A DNA stretch of 64,000 nucleotides from Edolisoma coerulescens (GCA_013397115.1 VWZW01004510.1:496001-560000); one strand, 5' to 3'; positions 36,930 through 50,400 are shown, counted from the stretch's first letter. The notes: generated from the letters alone by a model not told the origin. Numbers and translations are program-made.

Positions 36930-39900
36930 CTTTGGGAGGCACGGGCAGGCTGTCATACTGCAGACTTTACAGGGTTCATTTTTTACAGAGTACAGACTCC
37001 CTATTCACTGCAGTGAAAATGCACTACGTGCAAGCCCAGTAGGTTTCAGAGGTTAATTTTTACTCTTTGCAAAAACCTTCCATGTTATACCATAACACAA
37101 GCAAATATACTTTGATTTTATGCTAATCTTTAGCAGCAATATAGTTTTTATACTTCAAAATTAGTCTTTTATCTGAAAAGCTATCAATATTTCTGTGACT
37201 GCTAATATTTTTAAAATCTGATTAAATTTTTTTTGAGTGTTGTTTTGTTTTTTTTTTTTAATGGAGGTTTTTACAGGCTCTTTAAAATTTGAAACTATTG
37301 TCTTAGCTGGCATGTTTGAGAAAGTCATGTTAACAGCTTTCATCTTTAAAATAGCTCTGAATGCACCTAGAGTAGCTGTCAACAGAGCAGAGATCTGTGA
37401 AATGGATCAGACAACTGGTCCCCATGTAAGAAGTGAATGTGTTAAGTTAGCTAACATGGAAAACAAAAAAAATCAGGACAAAGAAAATGGAAGAGAAAAG
37501 GAATAGGCTAGACTTATTAATTAGACAATTTTTTTTTTTTTTTCCTGTGGGAAGCAACATCTGGAGTTGCTGAAACCATTTTAAAGCATTCAGGCTGTAT
37601 TCATTTGAATAAACAGGGATTTATGCTGATATTTCTGAAAGGTGAAAATCATCACTCCAGTCTAATGAGAAAGTATAATAATTACTCTCTCATCTGCCCT
37701 TAATAAAGTTGAGGTTCTTTTCATTTTCTTTTGATTATTATAACTTATTTTTGTGTTATACATAATACATCCATCTTATCTGTAAAAAAATTTGCTACAT
37801 AGCTCTGCCTCTCAGAAAAGCATCTGTTCTATATCATAATTTACTATACTTAATCCTGGTACTAGAGAGGAGAATTTGGTAATTACAGTCACAGTTTTTG
37901 TTAAAACCACATCTTACACTTTAATGTACAGTTTTTTATTCCCATAACAAACTTCTACCAGTAGTTGAAAGGCATATTTGCATTTTATGGGTATTTCAAT
38001 TTTTTCTAAGGAAAATGATTCAGGATTAGATGTCTCCAAATTTTGATTTTTTAATCTTTGAAATGGTCATTTGGCTGTTTCCAGTTGTTCCTTGGTTATT
38101 TCACATGTTCATTTTCAATGATTTTCCAGAAAAATGCTTCTCTTTATGATAGATAAAAAAAATATCACCATTCCAAATGTTAAGCAAGCCTTACAGTGCC
38201 TTATCAAAAAAAAAAAATCAATATTGGAAGCAATTACTACGAACTATGAGGAAAGTATTGATTTTATTACTCAGGTTATTTATTTCAAGTAGCTCATATA
38301 CTTAAGAATGTTTGTTTTCCTGTGTCTAAGTTATTATGACATTGTTCTAAACACCAATATATTATGATGGTGATTTTCTAGTTTGGAAAGTGTGGAACTC
38401 ATTAAAAACACACACTTTTGCTTTTGGGCTGATTTCCATTAACACATCTGTGTACAGTAGGACAACATGAGACATAAAGTAAAATGCTGCCCTGAATCAG
38501 CTAAGAATGTATTTTTTAGTTTAAAATACAAACGAAAGTCAGGCACAGTGGCCTGTGATCCTACTATTGCTGTATCCCAACCCATAGAAAAACATATTAA
38601 ATGTGTTTGTGTTTTATTTCACTTGAAAGTAGAGTTTGCATGAGGTTTTAAATGGTAATTTTAGCCCCATGCTTGTTATGACATATCAGCTAATGGTGAC
38701 ACTTTTATTTCTGTACATCTATTAAAGATACAACATTTTTAATTCCATCAGCTCAGGGCTTAAATTGGAGTTTGAGGTAAATGTTTTCATTTAGCTTATT
38801 GATTCTGTTCCAATTTAGGAGATTACCCCATAGCTCTAATTCATCCAAAGAATCTCACTGGGGAGATTTTCAAAGGCACAAATAGAAGTCAGACCACTAA
38901 CTTCCACTGACTGCTGAAAATTGTATTACTGCCTTCTCTCTGGATACAGAGAAACCCAGTTCCCATTGTTCTCTTAATAGGAAAGAGCATCCATCTTTCT
39001 CAAGTAGGCTTTGAAAATGTTGATCAAAGCAGAGGAGGCCAGATGCTCACAGTTTGCTATAGATCCAGTACAGTCAGTGAATTATTTGCACCATTTGGGA
39101 CACAAGCCATGTCATTGCTAAAATTATTATAAATTACTTAGTCTCCTAATAACAGGATTCAAGACTGGAGAACTAAGTTTTGCCTGACAAAATGGGAAAC
39201 CGAAAAAGTTTAAAAAAAAAAAAAACCCTGATTCATTAACACCAATGCAACTGCCTGATAAAGTTGTCCTTCAACTGAAATTTTTTCTTATTAGGCTGTG
39301 AGACATTGACCTTCATTCTTGTTCTGAAAGTCAGTGTGGAAACACTGCAGAGGAAATGTCCTCACATGCTTGGAAGAAGATATTGTAAATCCTTCACTGC
39401 ATTGCAATTTGGGTTGGCAGGACCAGAAAAAGTGTAACCAGACTCTTGTACCTGCTTTTAGCCATTTTGTCATAGTTCCTCTTCTCTGCCCATCTGCCAA
39501 GATAGTTTCCCATGCTTCTGGTGCCACCCACCCTAGGAAAAATTAGCTGATTTTGTATTCCAACATCATGCCCCGTTCAGCAAGCATGTGTAGAAAGCAA
39601 TTTATTTTCTCTAAATGAACAGGGTGAATTCCAGGAATATTTCCATCTTCTGGGATAAACTTCATGGAGTTTTATGTTACTTGGTAGGCTGGCTCCAGCT
39701 TCTAGGTTTTTGAGCTGAACTGTAGCACAGGGCCAGTTCACAAAATACTTGTTTATCTCCTGTTATGTACTCAGAATCACCCGCTGAGATAACGCCACAC
39801 TCGCCTGGGTTTCTCATCAACAGTTATTCACTCATGTTGGCACAGTTCTCAGCTCAACTACCTTCTCCTTTGCACCTCTTTTGGGCAGTGCCTCACTGCT

Positions 39901-41156
39901 GAGCAGGGCTTGGTTAACTGGAGGTACAGAAGAAGGAGATGAGAAACGATAAGCTGGAAAAGTGATATACTGGAAAAAAAGGAAGTAGTACACTGAGATG
40001 GAGTATGGAGAAGTCAGAGCTCAGTGGAAAGGAAAATAAGATTTCAGTAAAGAGCCATTACCAAAAAGGAAAGACATTTTAAAAGCATAAATAAGAAGAA
40101 AACCTGCAACAAGCTGTGTATTTGATCTTGCAATCATAAAATGTCCAGGTCTTCTTTGAATGTTTTCTTGAAATCCAGTAAGATTATATTTTAAATGTGT
40201 GAGAAAAAGTAAATATAGAAATGCAAATCAGGCCTGACAGATTAGCCTAACAATCAGTTTTTCTGAAAAGCAGAAGGCCAACGACAGTTTAGCAGTTTAT
40301 TTTGAGAGCTGAGTAGGATGGCATATTTTTACATTAAACAATATTCACTTTAGTTTTCTTGTGTTTATTTTTGTCTGAACATATCCTTATAATTCTCCAC
40401 CACTCAGTAAACAGTCCTACATTTGCCTGAATTAATGGGATAAATATTGCCAGTTTGTTAGAACAGATAATGATAAATGACTTGAATACATTAGATGTGT
40501 TTGGGACATATTTAATCCATAAGCTTGATGTTAAAAGTGCCAACATTATCTTATAAAATTTTACTATCAACATGATCTGGGAAACATTCTTGCAGTAGTC
40601 TCATACGGCTTCTCATTTATGCTGACATAAAACACTGGCTGTGTTGAAATATCAGCTCACATAGAACTGTGAAGAACTGTTAGTTGTGCAGTCACACATA
40701 AAAATGCTAAATAATCATTAGAAGGCGGCACGCTCTGGCTGCTGGTGTGGGATCACAGCAGTAAGAGACAGAGAGCCTTTAAAAGCCTCAAGTGCCGTGG
40801 TTGAGGGTCCTGAGAACACTTGAGGTGCACTCGGGGGTTTTGCTGGTCTGGTGCCAGAGCTAAGGAGGCATACTGAGATGTGATGCTTTCACGAAAGCCG
40901 TGCTCCCTCCACTGATGGTGTGTTGGGATCCAGAGTCTGCTGGTACTTTCTGCTTTTAAGGAAGAATTAGTTCTCTTGTTCAGAAGCAATTTGTGGCTGT
41001 AGGAGGAGGTGGTGCAAGAAGGAACTTGACTTGCTAGCCTGTGGTAGCATCAGCATCACTCAGGTACCCTGGGTCAGCTGGGGTTGCAGTGCCCTGCTCT
41101 TCTGCTCCTCAGCTTTTTGGCTGTTTCATTTTATTTTTATTTTATTTTTTTCCCAG
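36930..41156. other. Unique noncoding DNA with A/T runs
   Basis: Very AT-rich, with T15 at 37529-37543, A12 at 38206-38217 and A14 at 39212-39225. The orientation and surroundings of these runs do not reveal a retroposed body next to them. The 40.7-41.1 kb part is a little richer in GC and CpG and has short frames on both strands, but no splice-bounded exon stood out. Confidence 0.5.
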
Positions 41157-41336
41157 TAGTGACTGTAAATGCATAAACTCTCCTGGTATGAAGGACAAGG
41201 TGCCACCTCCAGCTCAAACAGCAGCGTTTAGGAGATGTTCTCTCATTAGGCTTTACCCAGTTACAAGGTCTGACATGTCTAGGTTGCTTAGGAAGGATGA
41301 TTCCTTTGCCCAAATGCAAGTTGAAGATATCTCATA
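41157..41336 (+). CDS. Candidate 3'-terminal exon, unrecognised protein
   Basis: The plus strand has a very strong acceptor: about 40 bp of T-rich sequence ending TTTTTTTCCCAG, then about 60 codons open to TAG. The peptide begins SDCKCINSPGMKDKV and ends SFAQMQVEDIS, with a basic middle that includes TRSDMSRLLRKDD. AGG arginine codons are numerous. The frame is also open upstream of the acceptor, so the acceptor is not needed to explain the open frame. No upstream partner exon and no family were recognised. Confidence 0.2.
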
Positions 41337-44300
41337 GGAACTCACTTTGCATTTTTAACAATAACAACAAAATATGTCAAATATGTTCTTTATTTCATGT
41401 TCCTAGATCAGTTTGCCTTTTTTTTTTTCATTTACTTCCTGAAGGACTTAAAGTGTATTTTACAAACAAAGAGAAAAAATAATGTGTTATGAAACAAGAA
41501 AAAACCCAAAATCTTAATTCTTGCTTTTCTCATCCAAGCTAGGCCTGTAATGGGGAATTTCTTGTAAAAGTCATAGTAGTTCCTGACTTAACTTTACAGG
41601 CTTTCTCTAGTGCCTGCTCTTCTGCAGCCACATGGGAAAAATAAATCCAGGAAAATTGAAGTCTCTGAAAAAAATAAAAATCAAAATCTGTGTTGCCTTG
41701 AGGGCATGAGAATAGATGGAAAATTGATAAGGTACATGAGTAAGAAAAATATACATTTTCCCTTGAAAACCAGATCATCTCTTTTCCAATTTCCATCAAG
41801 AGGAATTTTATTTCTTGTTAATTGCATATAATTAATGAATATATATGGGAGGCTGGCTCACCCAAACCGAGATCAGTCTACTTAAATATAACTTTAATCA
41901 AGACTAAATAATATGTATCAGAACTGCTTCCTAATTGTGCAAATCCTGCTCTGTTTATGTTTTTGTGTTTGTGGTTTTTATTAGAAGCATGTATGTATAT
42001 ATGCTGTACATATCCTTAAAGGTTTGTGTGTATCTTTGAATGAAGAACACATTTGTTTTCCTCTACCACCAAAAACGTAAAATGTGCTAGCAAAATGTAT
42101 AATGTTAGGGTTGAGAATTTAAAGGCTTTCATGTGAGGAAATTAAGAAACAAATATATGCCCTCAGAGAAGTGATGACTTTTAAGACTCAGTTGTGCTGG
42201 ACCATGAAGTCTTATGGGGAGAGGCAATGTTAATTTATATGATTATACAGTGCTGAGTGCACTGTTGGTGTTCTGTAAGTAAACAGAAAAAAGTAACAGG
42301 TATGTTAGAATGGTGAATTTGGCAGGTTATTGCAATTTTATGCATTTGAAAGATTAAAAAACCCAGTCAGTTTCAGGATTTTTGTTCCTCTGATGTATTA
42401 ATTAGATGTGTATTACAATCAAAACAACAAAAAAAATCCTGCCAAGCTGATCTGGGAACTTGAGTGTTTCCCCAAGACTGCAGGGGTACAATGGTGTGTG
42501 GGTCTGTTCCACACACACCCTGCTGAATTACGTGTGTGTGCCCTTCACTTCACAGCATTACAATGTTTTCATGGCAAACATTGCTGCATCTGAGTTGATC
42601 TCCCCGGAGTTTTTTAGAGTTATAAGGCTTGTAAAATAAAACCTGGGTAATGTTTAGCTTTAATGAGTTCTGTAACTGTTGTCCTGTCATGCCCCAAAGT
42701 CTCTGTATGGCTGCCTCGCAGAGGCTCCCCGATAGCCACCAGATTTGAGTTTTGCTTTTACAAGGGGAGACTGTTGCAGAAGTGCATCAAAGGCCATGTA
42801 AGAACTGTGTGTGACAGCTGTTTAAGTAGAGCTCATACTGAAGAAATAGAGACCTGCTTTGTTTTGCAAATTTGATAAAGATGCCTTAAAATCAAGGACT
42901 CGAAAGGGCAGCTCATTACCCTGCATGATGAAAAAGGGAGGGAGCGAGAGCTGCCCTTACTCATGGGTTGAGGCAGTCCTTGTGTGACTTTGAGGAGAGG
43001 ATGACCCATGAACCCGTGGCATGGTGCCCAGGCAGGCTCTTCCTTCTCAGTCTCTCCTCCTTAGCACTAAACCAGCACCTGTCTTCTGTGGCAAAAAAGC
43101 TTTCCCAGGTCATCAATTTCCAACACAGTCAGTGGTAGGTTCTTCAGAAGCGACAGAGACGTCCCTGTGTAAGGAAGTGGTTTTGGCTTTGAGGAGTGGA
43201 GAAGGACCTCTGTGCATGAGAGGAACTGACTTTTCAAAGGACAGCTGCTCTTCCAGTGGGAGAGGCTGTAGCTTTCATCATGTCTTTGTGAATGAATACA
43301 GAAGAAAGTTGTTTCAAACCCTCCCTGGAAGCCCGTGCCAAGATGCTGTAGAGAGCTCTGTTACCAGCTAAAAAAAGGTGAAGTCCCTAATGAAGGGAGA
43401 GAGAACTTTAGAAAAAAAGTTCTGCCTGTTATGGATAAAAAGCTTTGGAAGCTACTTCATCCAAAGAAAGATTTTTGCAGTAAATTGCAAGTGACTTTTA
43501 TCTATGGCGCACTAAACCAGAAATTAAAAGTCTGGGACATAATGAAAGCTGAGGAGAAAAGAAATTAAATATGTCTGAAGATTTGAGAGAATGATGTGTA
43601 TTAAAGCTGGGTAGAACTAGTGTAACTCAGACCATAAATTCATTATGTAATTTTATCTTCAAGTCCTTCTGACTGAACTGTAGCATATAAGTCAGGAAGG
43701 CATCCAATCTTAGTGTAATATCTTCAAGTGGTCCACTGCATCTCTGAAAAATTTGTCCACATGGCTAATTCCAGAATTAATTATATTGCTTTTGAGTAAG
43801 CTTTCAAATAGCTGAGGAACTCACATGAGCAGAAATTATACAGCAGAAACTGAAGCTAGTTAAATGAGCTATAAAATACCAAATCACATAGGAGCAGGCC
43901 ACCTTTTATTTGGCTTCACACCTCTGAATGCTTAATTGGTTTGGTTTTACTTGTTATTACTCCAGTGGGGAAGACAGTGGGCTGGCATTGCTTTGATGGC
44001 AGTAATTGCCCACTGCCCTGCTAACCAGTGCGTGAGGCACTCAGAGTGATATAAAAGCCCTTCTGGTGATGACTTTTCCCTGTCTGATTGCATTTCTTTG
44101 TGTGGATGAAAACAGTCACTCATGAGACATTGCTTTGGGCATCCCTTCACACTCCTCAGGGTGTGGGGTAGCTTTTTTGAAGGCAGCAGCTCCTTCTGCT
44201 GTGACAGGATAAATGGGGGCAACCCATGCAAAAGCGTCCATGCAGTGGTTTGTGTCCATAAAAGTACCCTTCCATTAATCTTGTAAGATAAAAAGCCATC

Positions 44301-45751
44301 TGGCCTACAGTTCTGAAACTTTCCATTAACTCTGTGCAGGATTCCCTGCTAGACAAAACAACTGTGGGGCTTGAGAGATCAGCCAACATCTGCTGAAATA
44401 CCAGTTTGATGCACCAGTTTACTTCTGCACAGCACAAGGCTCAATGAAGTTTGGATCTGGGACCGGATAAAGGATAAAAAATATTAACTACAAGGCAGGG
44501 GATTCTTCTATGAGGCAGCTCAAATTTTTAGCTCAGATTAATTTTTTTTTTTCCTTCTGGAATCTCATGCTTTGCTTTGGCTCTTTTTTTCTTTGAAAAT
44601 CTTTATCTTCTGTCCTTCAAACAGTTCACTGTCAACTGTGAGATTGCAAAGCCTTTTGGTTTCGGTGCTCAAAACTGCAGCTGTCCTTTGAAAAGTCAAT
44701 TTTTCTGCATTCACAGTTAACTACACCATTCTGCATTACTGCTCATGTGCTCCTAAAGGGTTGCCTTATATTAACTGAGGGTTTTTTCCCTTTGCTGTAT
44801 TTTGGTGCAGTGAACAATTTGGTACATTCAGGTGTCTTACATAACCGGCAACACGATGAGTCATCTTTAGAGAGTGACTATTGACTGAAGTGGCACGAGT
44901 TCAGATTGTGAAAAATGTGCAGTTAGAAAGTGTTTTTAAAAAAGACAATCTCAACCCCCAAACCATTTCTTTTCACGCTACATGTTACCACAGGAGGTTT
45001 TTTTTGCTGGGGGGCAAAGGCCCAACAGCATGTGTAGGAGTGATGCTCAATTGTTCTCCAGCCCATAGATGTGACTCCTGTCAAATAAAATTACCACAAA
45101 AAACCCAAAGCTTTTCATTGGGAAATCCCACTGAGACAAGGACGTGGTGACTCTCCCAGTATTGGGTCCGTATGTGGAAATCACCCCCTCCTGGTCGTCT
45201 CTCCAGAGGGAGCAGCCACCAGGGGCTGCTGGGGTCAGAGCAAAACTGAAGGCTGCTTGTAATGTGTTACATTCAGGAGATTTAGTAGGTCACAGGTTCT
45301 TTATATCCTGTGCCATAAACACTTTGCTTTTTGTATGGAATGAAGTTCACCCAAATTGAAAGAAGAGCGCATCTCCCTTCCTAATTTCTCCAACTGGTCC
45401 AAAGAAAAAGAGCATCCCTTTTAAAGGGTTTGTTGATAACTACTTTAATAGCCATTGAAACTTTCTTGTGATCATCTGAGCTCTGCCAGCTCTAGGTGAG
45501 AAAATTCTTCCTGCCCTCTTTTGGAAAGTTCTTATCGCTGGAATGAGAATGTCTAGAAATTAGTGTCTTCAGCTGGTCACCCCCTAACTGCATGTCGTGC
45601 AGTATTTCAATTGCACTAATCATTTTGAGTTCAAATTTCATAAAGAGCTGTGGTTGTGAACATTATAAATTAAGAGATGCATTATTAAAATGGAAATAAT
45701 CTACTTTGTCTCTTCTTTCCTGGTAATTGAAATTGTATCTCTTTACCCCAG
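41337..45751. other. Unique DNA, no supported gene
   Basis: AT-rich sequence. A GT/CA hairpin is present at 42492-42518. Plus-strand frames at 43021-43371 and 43335-43568 and minus-strand frames at 43947-44437 lack splice support or recognisable motifs. No transposon was identified. Confidence 0.5.
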
Positions 45752-45877
45752 TACTTTATTCAAAAAAAGCCCTCAGTTCTGCAGCTCAGTTATATTCATA
45801 CACAACAGACAGCATGCAATGTGTGAAGCAGAAGATCGCCTTGGAGAATGCTATTTCGTTGCTGTTCTATGAAGAAA
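45752..45877 (+). CDS. Candidate internal exon, 126 bp, phase 1-1
   Basis: The plus strand shows TATCTCTTTACCCCAG as acceptor and GAAGAAA|GTAAGTTT as donor, around 126 bp open in one frame. The phase-1 start and phase-1 end make it a symmetric exon of typical vertebrate size. The peptide includes LYSKKALSSAAQLYSYTT and MQCVKQKIALENAISLLFYEE, an alanine- and leucine-containing, helix-prone sequence. Both other frames contain stops before the donor. It lies just upstream of a CpG-enriched block. No family is recognised, and the neighbouring open sequence at 45848-46069 is too close to be a separate exon. Confidence 0.35.
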
Positions 45878-46079
45878 GTAAGTTTCACTGCTGTAAAAGT
45901 AACAATTTTAAGTATTCCTGAGGCTGATGCTTATGGTGCTAAAGAACCAGAAATTTTGCAGTTACTTTTATTGGATATAGATGTAGACTTCGTGCAGACT
46001 AAAGCTCTCTGTCACCATGAACGGAAAGCCCTCTGGTCTTCTTATAGTGATTTTCAGCTCTCAGGATGAAGCTTTTCTG

Positions 46080-47460
46080 GGTCTTCACGAGTCGTGTGGA
46101 GTGATTTCATAATTGTGGTGAAAGGGGTCGCAGATAATTTGTGTTCCAGCTTTTCCTCGAGACTGTTCCCATGACCGCGGGGAAGTTCGCGATCTGGCTT
46201 CCTGGTACTGACAGATCCAGGGTTAAATCTCTTCCAGCAGCGCTGCTGCAAGCGCTGGAATCTGCTTGCACTGGGTGCTGGGTGCCCTGAGGCTGCTGGG
46301 CTGCAGGGGGAAGGTTTGTTAGGTAACACAGACTCTACACACAATTTCTCAGAGCTTCTCTTACCGCCGATGAACTGCTCCATTTATGCAGCATCTGCTG
46401 ACAGAAACCTGTGTGGGAGGTGGTATTGTTTGTGTTATTTTCCCTAGAAATAGAAGATACTTGTGCTGAATAAGACACAGAGTTATTGCACAGCTTAGGA
46501 AAAAAAAAGTTTCTTTTTTGAGCATTTTTTTTTTGACTTGGATATGTTATTTTTTTCCCTTGCCCCCCTTTGTGGGTAAGAGGGGGAAGCTTGACAAACT
46601 GTGGTTTTGTGCCCATTGATAAACGTAATGAGATTTGAGTGTCAACATTAAAATGTTCCATGTCATCAGCTCTGTGAAACTCCAGTGAAATATGGAAGCG
46701 AGGGAGAAAAAACTCCGTTTTCAGCCTGGCTGTGTCCCCTGCTAGGTTGCTGTGGGAAATGTTGATAAACACTGGGAAGGGCTGAGAGGTGGCAGAGGTA
46801 GGTGAGGAGCTGGCGGCTTCTGAGGGACCACAGAAAGCTGCCACTGCATCTCCTCCTGCGTCTGAGTGCCAGAGGCTCCTAGTTAGGGGAAGCCTTTACA
46901 ACTCTTCTGTTTTTGCATTCCCTGGATAAAGGAAATCAGCGATGCAATGGAAATTTTTAATAAACATTTCTAGTAGGAATAATATTTTACATCTCCCTCT
47001 GCCTCTGCTGAGTAAGTGCTGTTAGCTCCAAGTGTTCATTGCTAAGGAAAGTCTTCTCTAATTCATCTCTAGCAGTGCTCCAGGTAGAGGTGATTTATTT
47101 TTTTCTGTTACCTGGCATGGCTGTGCTGTCACTGCTGCTGCTGCTCGGGCTAATAGACATAACTGCTGCCGTGGACGTCGCGCCTAGAATAAAAGCGGGG
47201 TCAAGGTGGAGAGGTGAAAAGAATCGTGAGTAACCCGGGCTTTTCCTTCTCTTCTTCTCAGCTCTCTGTTTGAAGAAATGTGTTAGGCCTCATTTCGCTG
47301 GGTAATTCTTCCTTTCCGTGAGGTTGTTCTCTAATAGCAGCCTTAAGGCCGTGTAATTTAAGTATTTAAATATGCATGTGGAAGGCACGGGCCACACCTT
47401 CGGTGCTCTCCACACATCTGCAGTACCGTCCTGTGTCTCACTGCAAGCTCTCCGAACTGC
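46080..47460. promoter_or_regulatory. CpG-enriched block, possible promoter or first-exon region
   Basis: By eye about 30 CpG dinucleotides fall in these 1.4 kb, several times the density of the rest of the window. They cluster at 46089-46342 (for example GACCGCGGGGAAGTTCGCGA) and 47145-47460 (for example GTGGACGTCGCGCCT). This looks like a weak or eroded CpG island. In vertebrates such blocks usually mark promoters or 5' exons. It contains a possible signal-peptide exon on the plus strand, and on the minus strand a 169-codon open frame (46335-46844) and a 72-bp splice-bounded open segment (47112-47183), so direction is unclear. Confidence 0.4.
47117..47225 (+). CDS. Candidate first coding exon with signal peptide
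   Basis: An ATG in a good initiation context (GGCATGG) opens 36 codons and one extra base before a consensus donor AATC|GTGAGT. The peptide starts MAVLSLLLLLGLIDITAAV: a very short n-region, a nine-residue Leu-rich core and a small-residue stretch (ITAA) suited to signal-peptidase cleavage. It is then followed by a basic segment (RIKAGSRWRGEKN). That is what a first exon of a secreted or membrane protein looks like, and it lies in a CpG-enriched block. The caveat is strong: the Leu run is a CTG repeat, and the antisense strand has its own acceptor (CTTTTATTCTAG), open Ser-rich frame and donor (CCAG|GTAACA) over 47112-47183. No later exon was found in the remaining 17 kb. Confidence 0.25.
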
Positions 47461-50400
47461 CTGTGCTGATTAACTCCTCTCTTCCCAGGGGCTTGGGAGA
47501 CATCCAGGCTGTACCTTTTCTGTTTGTAGTCTTTGCATTGTGCATGCTATTTCAGATGTTAGCGTTGATAAAGGCAGCAAATCTCACAGGTCTGCAGTTT
47601 GTGTGAAAGGACCTTGTAACCCCGGTGATTGTTACGGATACTTTTATGGAACTAAATGCATAACTGCACTTTAAGATCTGCAGATTTAGGTAAGGGGATG
47701 TAAGGTAGCATTGCAGCTTGTGAAGGGTTTATCAGTGCTGCACTTACAAAGAGAAAAGAGCATTTACTGTTAGAAAAGGAAAGCAGATGAGTCATCATAA
47801 TATTTGGGAGTGAGACTTCCTACTGCATACACAGCTGCTTGACTGAAATAACCAGATGATTATTTCCATTTAAAGGGCAACTCAGCTCTCATTGACATTA
47901 TTCCTTATTCCTGTCCAGCTATTTATAAACAAGAATGCCCATGATGGGCAGCACAATATTATCATTATGCCTGTAAATTTTTGCTGTGGTTTCGTTTTGT
48001 TTTGCTTTGCTTTTTTTAGAAACACTTAAATTACTAAAAAAGAGAAGGGATCTTGAAAACGGAATGCAGGTTTTCTGTTTAATTCAGCTAAATTTGATGT
48101 GGTTGCTTGGAAAATATCTGTGATGGAAGTCCCTAAAATAACCAAAATTTGGAGGGGTGGTTGTTGGCATCCTTGGAATGGGTATTATTTTGTCCGTCCT
48201 GTTATCTGGAAGCTGATCTGCAGCTTGAGCAATACTTTTTTTTCCCTAAAGCATGAACATACATATCAATAAATCTGCTGCTTCTCTCAGTCCCCTTATC
48301 AGTAGCATTAAGGGAAGAGGTGATGGACTCAGTGGGACTGAGAACTGCCTTGTCCACTCACAGGTACTTTACCTGCAAAGCACACGCTGCCCAAACTAGC
48401 AGGGCATGGATGTGTGCATAAGGGACGCACAAAAATAGCAGCCTACAGCTTATAAATATTTGAACATGTGAGCTAATTACGACTAAAAGAGCCTTTTATT
48501 TTAATCATTGTGGAAGCTGAGGCACAACTGAAATACGTTGAATGAAATTTTTCCACATAATGTTTCTTTCTCAGTAAAAAGGTCATCTAAAATAAGTATC
48601 TATATGAAGTCTGTATCTTTTATGAAAAAAGCCAGTTCCCCAGGTAAACATACTGTATGTTCAGTTTTGATTAATTAACTTTCAGGCGTTTGAAAATTTC
48701 TGATTCTGAGTCTTCAGACTGATTTTTTTTTTCTGTGAAGAATTGGAATAGATGGTGATATAAATATTAATGTCTCACAAAAACATTAATAAAGTTAATC
48801 AGCTTGGGATGGCATTTAGCCACAATGAGTAAATTATGCAAATATGCAGGAGTTTAAGACCACCACCTGTTTGGAAATTGCTTTCCAACTACAATAGTTC
48901 ATTTAATGTCAGCTGTATTAATTATTAGATGTTATTGATTCAAATTACTTGCCTTCTTCTCTCAGTGTAGGGTGCTCTCAAGCCAGCACATTAGCACATT
49001 GCTAATATTTGGTTAAAGGAAAAATAGGTTGTAAATTCGTTGTTATAGCATCTTGATATTGTGTTACTTAACTGCTTAGAGGCATCAGTTGTTGAATGTC
49101 TTAGAAGTTATGGGTCTGAATCAGCTCCCCTTGAAATTAAGAGAAGATGTTTCCAGTAGACTTTAGTGTTTCTTTTATTCAAGTTTTAGCAGCAGTCTCA
49201 CTAAGAACAAGAGAGATTTTACAGGAATGCCATTCACTGTACACTATTTGGCTTTGCTATTAATGATGTCAAAATTTCTCTAGTAGTGGGGTGCAGATAT
49301 CATGCAGAACTGGATACTCTGAGCAGAGGAGAGCTCCTTTCTGCGAGAAAAATGCTGTGTAATCATAGTTGATGGATTACTTGTTGACTGCTATTAATGC
49401 TGTATATTTGCCTGTCAGTTCACATAGTACTTGAAGATGTTCTCTTGCTGGTTCATTTTTGCACATCATAGTTAAAATTCTAATGAAAAAAATTCTGAAA
49501 AGGCTTGTGATTGTGTATTATGTATTTCTATTTAATTGGGTTACACTTCAATTCCATAATCAAAACCAAAAAGTATGACATTAAATGAAATGGGACATTG
49601 CTGGTTTCTGCATCTCTTAACAAATTTTCACTAAAGCATTCAGATGCAGCAGTTTAGCAATGCTTTAAAAATATTCTCTATTTACAATATAGAGAGATTT
49701 CAAAATATTTTTGCTCCAAGCGGTCTTTTAGAAGATAGAATACCTTTGCAGTTCTTCAGGTTCTCTGTGATGGTTCTCCAAAAAAGATCATGGTGTATTA
49801 AGAGGAACAAGAAGTTGTCCAGAAAAGCTGTCGTGATCCAATTTTAGTCATTCTTCTCAAGGTCCAACAAGGACCACAGCAAAACTTTAATTTCTATGGT
49901 TGGCATTTGCTTTATCTGAGCTTACACCTCATTGTATGAAGTTTTGTTCTTTGCTTTTCCATAAAGGATCTTGGAACTGGGGAATCTGTAGCCTGGTTCT
50001 GCTCCATTGCAGCTCAAATGAGTGAAGTGGGAAAATGGAGATAAATGTTAATTTCTGACAGATAGAACTACAACAAAAAACATTAGGGAAGGAAAATAAG
50101 GGAATGTATTCCCATATGAATCTGTACTTTTCATTATAACAGCATCTGGGTAGGGTAGGGGGAGAACAGCACGTATCTTACATATTTAAATATGTAAAAA
50201 ATAAAACTGCTTAATTGCTTATGCAATGTTGTCTTCTTCTGGCATATTATTACTTTTGTGTATTCAGTTCATGTTTAAGAAATCCAACAATTATTGTTTG
50301 AATGCCTGTACTTTATGATTTACATGCCTATGATCATTGGAAATTATACAAAGAAATCTCATTGTTTGATACCAAAATGGCAATGTATTAAGACTGTCTT

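Noticed and set aside
46335..46844. 169-codon minus-strand frame as a stand-alone gene
   Set aside because: Kept only as part of the CpG-block observation: the second half is low-complexity (runs of Lys and Phe from A/T tracts) and no gene model could be built.
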